NCBI GenBank assembly: GCA_009746045.1
Contig: RPFO01000027.1
Location: 6,016,509 to 6,076,508 of the forward strand
DNA length: 60,000 nt
Reading direction: 5' to 3'
Source of the DNA: Mesostigma viride
Lineage: Eukaryota; Streptophyta; Mesostigmatophyceae; Mesostigmatales; Mesostigmataceae
The first letter of the stretch is position 1. Every line of letters begins with the position of its first letter. Under the pieces are notes generated by a model. It did no database searches. It was not told where the DNA came from and was given only the letters and a program-made list of their open reading frames with translations. Below are positions 50,837 to 60,000 of this stretch, one piece after another. The translations under genes were made by a program, and so were the position numbers.

Positions 50837-52196
50837 CCCATAGTCCGGAAATGGGTTTTTGGCATTTTTAGACCCCTGAAAATGGGAAAAATAATCAAGT
50901 TCTCATTATAAGGCCACAACTCCAAATACCCTCAACCAAGGTGCTAGGAGTATCTACACTTCAAGGGCTTTCAGAATATGCAATAATATCCTGAGTCCAT
51001 TCAGTGCTTTGCAAGATATTTACTTCCAAAGTTGGACAAAAGACGATCATTTTCAGGTAAGCAAAAGCCCCTTAGATAATAACACCTACTGGGAGGGTCG
51101 GGAACCTCAATATTATCATTGGACAATTTCATTGGATAGTGCCACCATGCTTTCCTTGGGTCAGACCGCACGGATAGCCCATCTGACCTGATATAACGCG
51201 CTCACTTACGTGTGTGGGTTACGCGCGCGTAAGCAGCCAATGATCCATGAAATGCCACACAGTTATGCATTGTATACAGCCACATAGGACTGTAAAAAGT
51301 GCTGGGAAACAAAGAAGTGGCTAAACCAGCACCAAGGGAATGGCATCCTCCAAAGAAACACCACAAACTGAGCAGATTTGGGGCTAATAGCACTCATACA
51401 GCAGGCATGGAAACCTGCTGCAAGAGGCACTGGTACACTCGTGTAAAATCGATGTATAAAGGACAGATTCCCGTGCAAACGACATGCAAACACGTTGCCA
51501 TACCTGGCTTGATCACGACCTTTCCGGGTTATGCTGGCCGGGACCCTCATATCTCACACTGGCTAATGATTTCCAGGCATAGGCCGCCATTATTAGCCGC
51601 ATAATGAATGCTTCCGCCATGATTACCAGGTTGATGGTCTGTGCAAAGATGACCTATAATCGCATCCGAATTCACAGGACGCTGCTGCGGATGTCCCGTA
51701 CCAAAACTGGGTGCTCGGGCTGGCGCAGACTGCCGGGCCATAAGAAGAAAATCGAAATATGACATGCCATTACTCATCTGGTACTGACGACCAAGAAAGC
51801 AGTAATTTCCTACCTCTTTAACCAATGCTATACATCTGGCCACCCCTGACCTACGAAAATCACGCATCGTCATTTTGAGCAACATTCTGAACCGTTACCA
51901 CTTGCCGCGAGACCCAAAATTTCCTTGATAACGGCACGCTAGCAGCCATATCTAGTTACGCGCGCGCGAGTGAAAATTTCCCGCCAAAGTCACGTGATAC
52001 TGTCTCAATACACGTTGTAATTACCAGGCTATGGCGAATATTACCCCCAAACCTATGCATCACCTTCGTCCCTAAGTGTTCCCAGACCCACCGGACAACT
52101 TCCCTTTGTCACGGGTGGCGCGGCGCTCCGGGCATTGAGCGCCACGCCACCGGGAGTCAAACAGTGCGATATATCGCACTGTTTCCGGACTATGGG
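50837..52196 (-). mobile_element. 1.36-kb element, copy 2
   Basis: Both ends are intact: CCCATAGTCCGGAAA at 50837 and its exact complement ending at 52196. The double palindrome lies near the right end, so the element is inverted relative to copy 1. Flanking bases (GTTTGAA and ACCTGTA) show no duplication. Frames such as CFLGRQYQMSNGMSYFDFLLMARQSAPARAPSF are shared with copy 1 but are interrupted in both, and no transposase motif is seen. Confidence 0.8.
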
Positions 52197-53007
52197 ACCT
52201 GTACCCGTAAGTAAGTACTTTGCAACACGGCTTTTGACTCACTTCACTTTTTTCAGTACACTACGGACACTTGCGCAGGAAAAAGCGCGACCAGCCCTAT
52301 CAAAGACAGACTGTTCAAATATACGGCACCTGGGCGGAATGAATTATTAGGGATGCATTCCGTATTTCCCCGGCCCATTTACTGAGGCAACTGGGGCATA
52401 CCTCAGACAAGCACACATGTGCTTCTGAAATGGCCCGCCCGCTCTGGACACCACGATGCCCTCTTGTTATACATACATATGCTCTTGTCAGGCAACACGG
52501 CAGTACGCAGACCACTACATGTAGGCCAATTGACACATTACCTAATACCCATATGTGGCCATTGCACTTTGGGCCAGTTTCTGGGTCTATACTTACATTT
52601 GGATGCTTACGTATGCACACCACCACATGCACACACACCTTGTAAACCTATTTTTCCTGTATAGTTTCCTGAGGGAAACTTTTAATGAGAGGTCAATGGA
52701 AAGTGCTAATTAATTGAAAGCCAAGTATGAATTCATTTGTTAAACGTCCCAAGCAGCGCTGGGTCTGATTAGAACAGCGGTTTCCAATCCGCAGAAGATT
52801 GTAGTAACTATGTATTGCGGACACGACAGCGTGCTTGGTACTGTACATTAACCAGTGTGCCAGACATGATCATGCAGAAGACCTTGCCATGGAGAGGGCA
52901 TGCAGTCCCTTGCTGACACAATACTTGATGAAGTGTACACGCGCAATTAATGTGCTTGCTTCTTCGCTCTTGTTGCGTGATTCCTCCCTGGCGCCCGCAC
53001 CCTGCAG
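52197..53007. other. Intergenic or intron sequence upstream of the glycoprotein exon
   Basis: No earlier exon was recognised. The last 60 bases (TGCTTGCTTCTTCGCTCTTG... CCCTGCAG) look like a polypyrimidine tract and acceptor. Confidence 0.4.
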
Positions 53008-53626
53008 TGGCAGAGAACCCTTGCGGTGCCCCAGTTTGACCGCGGCTGCGGGACCCTGTACACTGTCTCCATCACGTTCATTGGTGCAGTCAATGGGACC
53101 GGTGCATTCGAATCCTTGGAGCCCAATCCATATGCCGTAACACTAAACCTCGGGGCTCAGATTACGCTTCGAAGATCCACGGCTGCTGGCGGCACGGTCT
53201 TATTGGAGGTCAACCCTGTCAGATCGCAGGTCGCTTATGCGAGTGCCTATGACAACGTGCTGGACTTTGGGGGAAGTTCGGGAGCTACATTTTTTGGATT
53301 GACCGCCATCATGTCCAACTCCACCGCCTTGACAACCAACCTCAGCGAGTTTATTTCCGCCACAGCCGGCACGGTCGGCCAAGTTTACTTCCCAACCACT
53401 GCCATCGCGACCTCACAAGCAACTGGAGCCTCTGACAGCAGTCTTATTCGACAATTCCTGACAAACGCCAGTGCCACACTATCAGTCCGATACTTTCTCA
53501 CGCCACCACCTCCTCCGTCACCTCCACCGCCTTCGTCGCCACCGCCCCCGCCTCCTCCACCACCTTTTTCCCTGGCGTCACCACCGCCTCCTCAACCGCC
53601 GCCTCCACAGCCTCCTCTGGCCTCTG
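53008..53626 (+). CDS. Internal exon: choice-of-anchor-E-like domain plus proline-rich (HRGP) tail
   Basis: The exon begins after CCCTGCAG and ends at CTCTG/GTGAGT, both good splice sites. About 150 residues (VPQFDRGCGTLYTVSITF ... LNLGAQITL ... NVLDFGGSSGATFFGLTAI ... NASATLSVRYFL) follow the pattern of the choice-of-anchor E domain known from secreted bacterial proteins (PxFDxxxGTL, DFxGxSG and a final SATVTVTY-type strand). A tail of Ser-(Pro)3-9 repeats follows, typical of algal extracellular-matrix glycoproteins. The product is probably secreted to the cell wall or matrix; the signal peptide should be in an earlier exon. Domain assignment is by motif memory only. Confidence 0.7.
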
Positions 53627-53810
53627 GTGAGTGACCACGTGTTGTGCATGCCTCTATACAGTACTGATCGCTGTCAGCTTACACGTCAGCGTCGTGGCAC
53701 CTATAAAGTGAAGTCCCTATCTACAATTTTGATTGCATTGAATTACTAGTGATATGAAGCAGAATACTGCAGCCTTTGTACCATGTGTTGTTGTTTCTGT
53801 GTGTGTGCAG

Positions 53811-53877
53811 TCTCGACCTGTGGCGCCTTTTTTACATACCACAGTTTCGTTGCTGACAGATATCCACAGAGGATTTG
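53811..53877 (+). CDS. Candidate next exon of the HRGP gene
   Basis: GTGTGTGTGCAG precedes 53811 and GATTTG/GTGAGC follows 53877. The 67 nt are open in the phase left by the donor at 53626 and read STCGAFFTYHSFVADRYPQRI. No domain is recognised. Confidence 0.4.
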
Positions 53878-54030
53878 GTGAGCTATGCTCATTTTATCTA
53901 TGACTAACCTGCTGAGCTGAGAATTCAACGCCGCATAACACAAAAAGAAAAAATAATTTTCAGAAAACATACTTTTTGTGCTGGCATCTGTACCCTAGCC
54001 ACCCAAGTAGGGGTTGGCTGGACAGGTGGT
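53878..54030. other. Short intergenic or intron stretch
   Basis: No feature was recognised before the TATA box of the next element. Confidence 0.3.
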
Positions 54031-54033
54031 TGC

Positions 54034-54040
54034 TATAAAA
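54034..54040 (+). promoter_or_regulatory. TATA box upstream of the retroelement ORF1
   Basis: TATAAAA within GGTTGCTATAAAAGGTGGGC, about 190 bases upstream of the first conserved-looking part of the ORF1 frame. Probably the element's promoter. Confidence 0.5.
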
Positions 54041-54221
54041 GGTGGGCTTCCATTCTAGGGAAGCAGGTTGTTTCTTTTGCCTGAGAACCTCACGTGACCA
54101 CATCACAAAAACCAAAACGTAAGGCAACACATAAAGCATTATAACCCACCATTCATGACCTCAACAGTGACAGCCCCCAGACCGGAATTTCATAGCACAA
54201 CTCAAGCAAGCATTCAAGGAG

Positions 54222-55292
54222 GGATGCACCCCAAAGGAGGCCGCCACTGCGGTCGAGAAGATCCTAGGGGAGGGGGTTTGGCTAGAGCGAATCCAGAAGC
54301 TCAACCAGGGGCGTGCCAAGAACGTCATGGACGCATTGGAGAAAAGGGGGTTGATCAGCGACTGGGATGGGGAGGAGGCCCTAGCCGATGTGCTAGCAGC
54401 GCAATTGGGGTCCGAGTCTATTGCAGAGCCGGATCCACCAGTGTCAGCAGGTGCGGTGGGAACTGGGGGTGTTCCCCCTTCGGCAGGTGGAAGCGGAGGG
54501 GCGGGGCAAGGAGGAGCGGGCGGTGGGGAGGAGGATGGCGCCCCTGGGGCGATCGACCAGGATGTGGCGGACCTAGTAGATCGAAACATAGGTCGGCTGC
54601 TGGGGACCGAGACGGCCGGCTATGCAACCCCAGCTGGAGGCCTTCCATCCCGGCCGGGCAACGCCCTCACTGGCGGAGATATTGGCGTCCTGATAATAGC
54701 GGCCATGTCGAAGCTGCTGGACTAGGCAAAGACTCCAGCAGCTGCAAGCCCAGCCGCAGCGACGACTGCTTGCAGGCTAGCGCGCACGAAGGGAGTGGCG
54801 CTGAGCGGGCATGCTGTGCCGGTCCTGCTGAGCAACATGCTGGAGGCGGTGCTGCCGGGGATGTTGGACTACGCGGAGAGCGTGGGGGGGAAGTCCATCC
54901 GTGCGTCGATAATGCTGACGATGCACGGTAACACAGCCAACGGGGAGAGGCGCATGTTGGTTCAGCAAATGGCTGGCATCCTGGACACGATGGTCACGGA
55001 ATTTGGTTACTGGGCAACGCCACGCTCCGAGATGATTCTGGAGCTGGCGAAAGCAGAGCATCTGGCGAAGCTGATCACGGCATGTCAGCTGGTGGATGTG
55101 GGGTCCACAATCGGGAAGGGCACCTCTGTCAACGATGCTGCCATTCCAGGAGGGTGGGGCAGTGCTGACGTCTCCGGCAGTCCAGGCCGGCTTCAGCACA
55201 AGCTGGAGCAGAGCCCCGGCAAGAAGGGGCAAGGCAGCCCCTCCAACAACAACAATCGCAGTAAGGGAGCGGTGCCTCCTTCCGCTGCCTAG
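54222..55292 (+). pseudogene. ORF1 (gag-like) of a YR/DIRS-like retroelement
   Basis: One frame is open from EAATAVEKILGEGVWLERIQKL to 55292, apart from a single TAG at 54723-54725. The N-terminal part is helical; the middle is a Gly/Ala-rich linker (GTGGVPPSAGGSGG); after the TAG comes GHAVPVLLSNMLEAVLPGMLDYAES ... GERRMLVQQMAGILDTMVTEFGYWATPRSEMILEL, also helical. There is no zinc knuckle. Its position before an RT suggests a gag-like role, but no family match was recognised. Confidence 0.45.
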
Positions 55293-55360
55293 AGCTTCCA
55301 GCGCCACTTCCAGCTCGTGACTGGTGGCAGCAGGTACGCTCAGGCCGTAGGCAGAATAGG

Positions 55361-55693
55361 ATGAGGCGGGCATTTAATGCCCGCACTCTAGCTTGTCAAG
55401 CGGTTAGGGCTTTAAACTGGAGGGGAGGGGGGGAGGGGCAAGACGCGCCTGCTGAAGTGTCATCCTGTGTGCCTGGGCCAATGCAGCAGGCGGCCCTAGA
55501 TGGGATCGATGATGTTTGCAGGTCCTTTGTCCGCCGGAACGGTGGTTCCGTAGTGGCAATGGCAGGATCTGTAGTGGATGGGGGTGAATATGCTGAAGGA
55601 GCCCCTTACGAACTGTTAGTAGCCGCACGCTTGGCCTTGCCTGGTCCGGGGGAAGGTGGCCTAGTGGATGTGTTGAACTTACTACCCCCTCTT
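55361..55693 (+). pseudogene. Start of the RT-containing frame, before the foldback insertion
   Basis: Open frame with FNARTLACQAVRALNW, SFVRRNGGSVVAMAG and YELLVAARLALPGPGEGG. It runs into the foldback element at 55695; after that element comes sequence leading to the RT, so it is probably the N-terminal part of the RT protein. No domain is recognised. Confidence 0.4.
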
Positions 55694-55694
55694 G

Positions 55695-56217
55695 GGGTGG
55701 TCCCACGGAGAATGGGGTAGTTTTTCGCGCATTTTGCTACAAAAAAACGATGTTTTCGACTTTTTGGTTCGAAATTTTTTCTGGCGATTTGAGAACGCCC
55801 GCAAAATTTTGCACAATTTCGCGTGATTTTTGCACGATTTTCGCACAACTTCACACAATTTCACACGATTTCACAGGATTTTGCATAATTTTACACGAAG
55901 GGTCTAGCTGCAGAGAGACCCTTGAAAATTTTCGCATGAATTCACGCATTTTTTACACGTCGTAATTTTTTTACAATCGAACTTTTTTGCATTAATTTGC
56001 ACCTTTTTTTCCTATTTTTGGTCAATTTCAGCAAATTTTTCAAGATTTCCCATGATTTTACACATTTTTGGCCCGTTTTGGGTAAATTTCAGCAAATTTT
56101 GCGCGATTTCGCACGATTTCGCACGATTTTTCACGGTCGGCCGAAAGAAAATTTAAAGAGGCTGAAATTAGCGTTTTTTTGTAGCAAAAATATACCCCAT
56201 TCTCCGTGGGACCACCC
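55695..56217. mobile_element. Foldback/MITE element with ATTTCGCACG-type internal repeats
   Basis: Inverted ends of about 50 bp begin GGGTGGTCCCACGGAG and end in the complement, both with ATGGGGTA and GCTACAAAAAAACG further in. CTTG lies on both sides (55691-55694 and 56218-56221), although the CCCCTTGGGG context makes the exact duplication uncertain. The interior is a degenerate array of about 12-bp units (TTTCGCACGATT, TTTTGCACAATT and so on). No coding capacity. Confidence 0.75.
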
Positions 56218-56229
56218 CTTGGGGAGCAA

Positions 56230-58470
56230 TTTTGAATGATGAGAGTAAAATGACCAGTACGGGCGCTGATCTCAGCAGAGCGGATCTTGCAGAAGTCGAT
56301 GCGGATCTCGCGGGGGTGTAGCATATAGGAGTTCGTGCGGGTTTGCACGGTGTGTGTGGAGAGGGGGATTTTGGGTGGATTTTTTGAGGAGGAGCCGCCT
56401 AGGGTGAACGGTACTTTTGGGGTCGGAAAGCCCGACGGCCGTGTACGGCTGATTGTGGACAACCGTCATGGCAACATGCCACTACCAGATCATATGCCCA
56501 CTTTTTTACCACACCTTGGCGTGATTTGCGATTCGCCCACGCGCGCTGGGGAGGATGTTTTTGGGGGCGTTCGTATCAGATTTTGATTCGTACTACAACA
56601 GACTCCGCCTGCCCGTTTGGATGCGGCGGTAGTGTGCCTGGATGCCGGTGTGGTCGGATCTTGTGGGCCTGAGTGGGGCACGTCGGAAGGTGTGGCCGTG
56701 GATGTTGTGCTGGCCAATGGGAAACAAGCTGGCCGTCGTTGTGGCCCAGTGTGTGCACCAGTCTGTGCTGTACCGCTGTGGCCCCAAGCCCCCATTGGAT
56801 ACTAGTCGTGGGCTGAGCATCTACATGTCAGCGCTGATTTTGGTGGCGGATGCTAATGAGGCGGGGCAGACCGTCTGGCTGAGGCTGGAGGAGGACCCTG
56901 CTGCGCCCTTGGCACCCTCGCCGTGCTTCGAATCTCGGCAGGATCTGTAAGGTATGCATGCTGTGACGATCGATGACCTCCATTTCACCCACTGTGCTTC
57001 GGTGGATGGGGTGAATCAGCAGCTAGATCGTGTTCAGGCTGCCTACGCCACTGTAGGGCTGTGCATAAGTCTGACAAGGTGGTCCGGGCGACAGCAGAAC
57101 AGGCTGGTGTGCAGGCGGTGGGTGTCATTCACCAAAGAGATGGTGACATGACCAGTGCGTGTTCCTGAGCGTGTGGTGGCGGTTATCGCTGCTACTCATA
57201 GAATCTTGGATCGCAGGTTTACATACTACCGCGAACTTAGTTCTGTGCTTGGGAAGTGGGTGTGGATGCATCTGCTATGCCGCCCCATGCTCTCGGTGTG
57301 GTCTGAGACGTATCGGCTGCTAGCAGCCATGAACGCCTCCCTGCCTGGGCGCCGCTGGCGCCTCCGGCTGCGGGGGCCCGCCGGGAGCTTCAGGCAGCGA
57401 TCGACCTGGCCCCCTTTTTGAGGGCTGCCAGGGCCCGGCCCCATTCTGATCGGGTCGTCGCAAGTGCATGATGCGAGCAGTTCCGGCGGTTGGGTGGTCT
57501 ACAGGGACCTGCCTGCCTAGGGCCGATTGTGCCCGGCTGGCGACCCGGCGCGAAGCGCGGGGGTGGCGGACGACAGCCTTAACGTTTGGGGAGAAGTGGG
57601 ACTCGGAGCGCATGGGGGAGGCCGGGGGACTACATCCTGCTGGATAGTGGCCACTGGCGTACGGCACTGTCCTACAGGTGGCGGGGGCAGCCTAACCACA
57701 TTAACGTCAAGGGGGCGATTGCTGCAACGCAGGGGGTCGAGTGGTCGTGACGGACCAAGGCGTGTGGAGGTAAGCGAGTCGTCCGGCTCGTGGACTCTAG
57801 CGCTGTGGTGGGGGCGTTTGTCAGAGGGCGTTTGTCTTCCTACCGCCTCAACCAGCTGGTTTGGCACTACCTGTACTGCGCGTTGTCACTGGCTGGCGAC
57901 ATACAGAGCCACTGGGTCTGGGTGGCTACCGACCACAAGCCAGAGGTAGAGTAGGCCAGTCGGCGTGGCGCTTGGATTCCTGACTTGACCCGGTGTGGTG
58001 ACGTGCATCCCAACCCTGGGCCTAAGGGGGCGCGACGCCCTCAGGACTTGGCACTGTTGGAGGGCACAGTCAACCCTGTGTCTACCTTGCCAGCGTACCG
58101 GCGCGCGGTGGGTGTCTATGTGGGATGGGCGCCACCTGGCCCCGTCGACCCAGCTGACGCGGAAGCCATTTTCTGTTAGTGGATTTCTGCTGTCTACCAT
58201 GCCAGAGGGGGGCGGGGGCGTACTTTATGCCAGCACTCCAAGGCCTGTCTGCACCTGTACACTACCCCCACATGGTTCGGAATTGGGTACTGGCAGACCG
58301 CCTGCTAGCACTGAGGTTGGCAGCGGCTTGTTCCGGCTGTCAGCCCTCCGCCTATGCCCTGAGTGGTTTCTTGGAAGGAGATGGCTAACAGCACTCAGTT
58401 TTGTGAGAATATTGACGCAGCCTTTCTTAGCAGCGGCCGGCTTCATTGTGGTTAGAGGCTCACAAGCCTG
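56230..58470 (+). pseudogene. Reverse transcriptase-RNase H (probable DIRS-like element), decayed
   Basis: RT blocks in order, in several frames: GGFFEEEPPRVNGTFGVGKPDGRVRLIVDNR near 56370-56470; LPMGNKLAVVVAQCVHQ-like sequence near 56700-56755; catalytic TIDDL near 56966. RNase H: DASSSGGWVVYRDLP near 57466-57515 and VRLVDSSAVVGAFVRGRLSSYRLNQLVWHYL near 57780-57870. After a TAG comes CGDVHPNPGP (57994-58023), a 2A-like motif, then AYRRAVGVYVGW, which could be the start of a tyrosine recombinase N-terminal domain. Many stops and shifts. No integrase of DDE type was seen, so a YR element like Volvox kangaroo is the best guess. Confidence 0.6.
57997..58023 (+). other. 2A-like (CHYSEL) motif
   Basis: Codons for GDVHPNPGP match the 2A consensus D-[VI]-x-x-N-P-G-P. 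In other retroelements such motifs separate two proteins during translation. Here it lies between RNase H and the possible recombinase. Confidence 0.6.
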
Positions 58471-59600
58471 AGTTTGTTTCTTGGCGAACAATTGCGCTGT
58501 CCAGAAAGAAAGGTGGCAGTGGTTGTTCTGAGGGGCATACTGCATGGGTGGAACTGCACGTAGGTAGGGGCTATCAAACGTTGTCTTGTTGGCCTTTCTC
58601 CCACTAAAATGGGAGAGCCCTAATTAATATGCTAGCAAGGCAAGGTAACCATGGGAAGAAGCCTTGGCAAGCAGCATGCATGTATGATACTTCTGCTTTT
58701 CTCTGTGGACTGTCTGTTGTTACCCTTGTTGGGCAATCAGTGGATATGGCTTTCTAAGGTGTGTTTGAATTTGGTCAGCTTGGTTTTGGGATGATGCCCA
58801 CACCATAAACCTGGAATATGCTTTAGAAGTGTTGGCTAGGCATGTAGAGCTACCTGCCTCATTGTGCACACACGCAACAGGTTCCCCGTGTCGAGGTATA
58901 AGGCAAGGGCACGTGACGTGCCCAGCCAACTCCTTGTACATTGTGGTAAAATTGGCCATGGTCAGGAGCCTTTTGGATGGCATAGGAAGTGCTAGTGTGC
59001 CTTAATACTCACTAATGCCTTCCTTAGCGTCTGCACAGGTGGCCAACTGCCAAATTTTATAACTTCAACGTTTGTACTCAGAATGATCTCAAATTTTGTG
59101 GCGTTACTTGTCAATATGTGTAGTATTTGTTAATATCTCCCCAGGCTCTAAATATGTGTCTATGATTTCATTTATTTTTTGCAGCCTAAAAAAGTGCCGT
59201 TTGTGCGGGAAAAGTTATAACTGTAATAATACTCAACATTCCGGGGCTCCAATTAGGTAGGCGACCTCAGTATATACGATAGTATATGGAAATATATTGA
59301 AACATGAGTAACTTTGCCCCCATCATGTCCTAGGGGATATGCCCCTATAGTAGCGTCTTTTGTCCGTTTTTGCGTAGTAATAGGTATTAGGTACTGGGCA
59401 GTAAAAGGGGTATATACCCCTATCAGTGGGTACGTGGGATGGGACCGGCCCCATACATCCCATTTACATGGAAAAATAATGGTTTGGGTTTCCCCAGGCC
59501 AGCTTTGCATGTTATTCCATATTATGGTTTGGGGGAGTCTGGCATAGGACCCTCACCTTAAGACGGGTACAGGTAGGGACCGTAGGGTTAGAAACGATAA
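58471..59600. other. No recognisable gene
   Basis: AT-rich intergenic sequence with short inverted AAGGGGTATATACCCC-like motifs near 59405-59421. Confidence 0.3.
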
Positions 59601-59611
59601 AGAAATCTGCC

Positions 59612-59880
59612 AAGCGTAACAGATGCTAACGCGCACCTTTGAGGGGTAGGTCTCTAAAACGGTAGGCAGAGAAATCACGCTTGACCTCCCGCAAGAGGGT
59701 TTTAGTAAGACCCTGAAGGATTTCAACAGGCGCGCACCATCCGGGCATCAAGCTCCTTCATGTATTCTCTAAAAGGTTTAACGCCCTGCTGTAAGGTCCC
59801 CAAATCTAACCTATCCTGCCAATCAGCATCAGGCGGGACAAGATGACTCTCCAGACGTTAAAACAGCTCGGCAACCGAAT
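59612..59880 (-). pseudogene. Gypsy-like gag fragment
   Basis: On the minus strand, ESHLVPPDADWQDRLDLGTL, QQGVKPFREYMKELDARMVRA and, after a frame break, PVEILQGLTKTLLREVKRDFSAY resemble the retrotrans_gag domain and the fragment at 4960-5150 (IPPGYRLTERFEFGRLRQGNTDLAEFL). Stops interrupt it, and it may continue past the window edge. Confidence 0.45.
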
Positions 59881-60000
59881 GTGGGTAGGCATGAGAGTCT
59901 AACGATTCAGATTGAATAATGGTGGCAAGCTCAGCAGTAATACAGGTAGTAACTATAGGTAATGAGGTACACGCACTGCATCAGGGAGATGCCACCGATT

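Noticed and set aside
52755-52800. tRNA-Trp-like anticodon arm (GCGGTTTCCAATCCGC)
   Set aside because: There is no T-arm GTTCGA downstream and no matching acceptor stem.

Overview
This window looks like nuclear DNA of a green alga (chlorophyte). The evidence is an exon that joins a secreted choice-of-anchor-E-type domain to a Ser-Pro-Pro-Pro hydroxyproline-rich tail between consensus splice sites, and a mixture of retroelements (Copia-like, Gypsy-like, tyrosine-recombinase type) of the kind known from volvocine and other algae. The species cannot be named from the sequence. Host coding capacity is small; mobile DNA makes up most of the window.

Layout. 1-5.8 kb: a decayed Gypsy-like gag/protease region, split by about 3.3 kb of AT-rich DNA that ends in LTR-like sequence. 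7.45-23.49 kb: a complete LTR retrotransposon on the minus strand (target duplication CACTA) with a second complete copy of the same family inserted into it on the plus strand (14.11-22.13 kb, target duplication GTTCC). Together they form a large head-to-head inverted repeat with two identical 1185-residue pol reading frames. 24.3-25.2 kb: an LTR-like remnant. 26.2-27.0 kb: a probable host exon encoding a type II membrane protein. 29.63-37.38 kb: a second LTR retrotransposon family (minus strand, target duplication ATTAT), frameshifted in several places. 37.8-39.2 and 50.8-52.2 kb: two inverted copies of a 1.36-kb element with palindromic ends. 39.2-40.5 kb: two related long hairpins. 43.6-49.5 kb: a broken hAT transposase gene split by repeats and by an internally deleted third LTR element (45.25-48.13 kb, target duplication ACCCC). 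49.94-50.40 kb: a MITE. 53.0-53.9 kb: hydroxyproline-rich glycoprotein exons. 54.0-58.5 kb: a decayed reverse transcriptase/RNase H element, probably of tyrosine-recombinase (DIRS-like) type, interrupted by a foldback element. 59.6-60 kb: a Gypsy-like gag scrap.

The main observation is that the three LTR elements share features that do not fit textbook Copia or Gypsy elements. Their LTRs end in AGTT...AACT instead of TG...CA, they make 5-bp target duplications, and they carry an extra reading frame before gag. In the two that keep pol, the order is integrase - aspartic protease - reverse transcriptase - RNase H, so the protease lies between integrase and RT. The RT active site reads HGDD and the protease motif reads DTNA or DTQA. 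In the first family the same gag/nucleocapsid frame change and the same in-frame UGA before pol are present in both copies. I do not know a described lineage with this combination, but I could not search.
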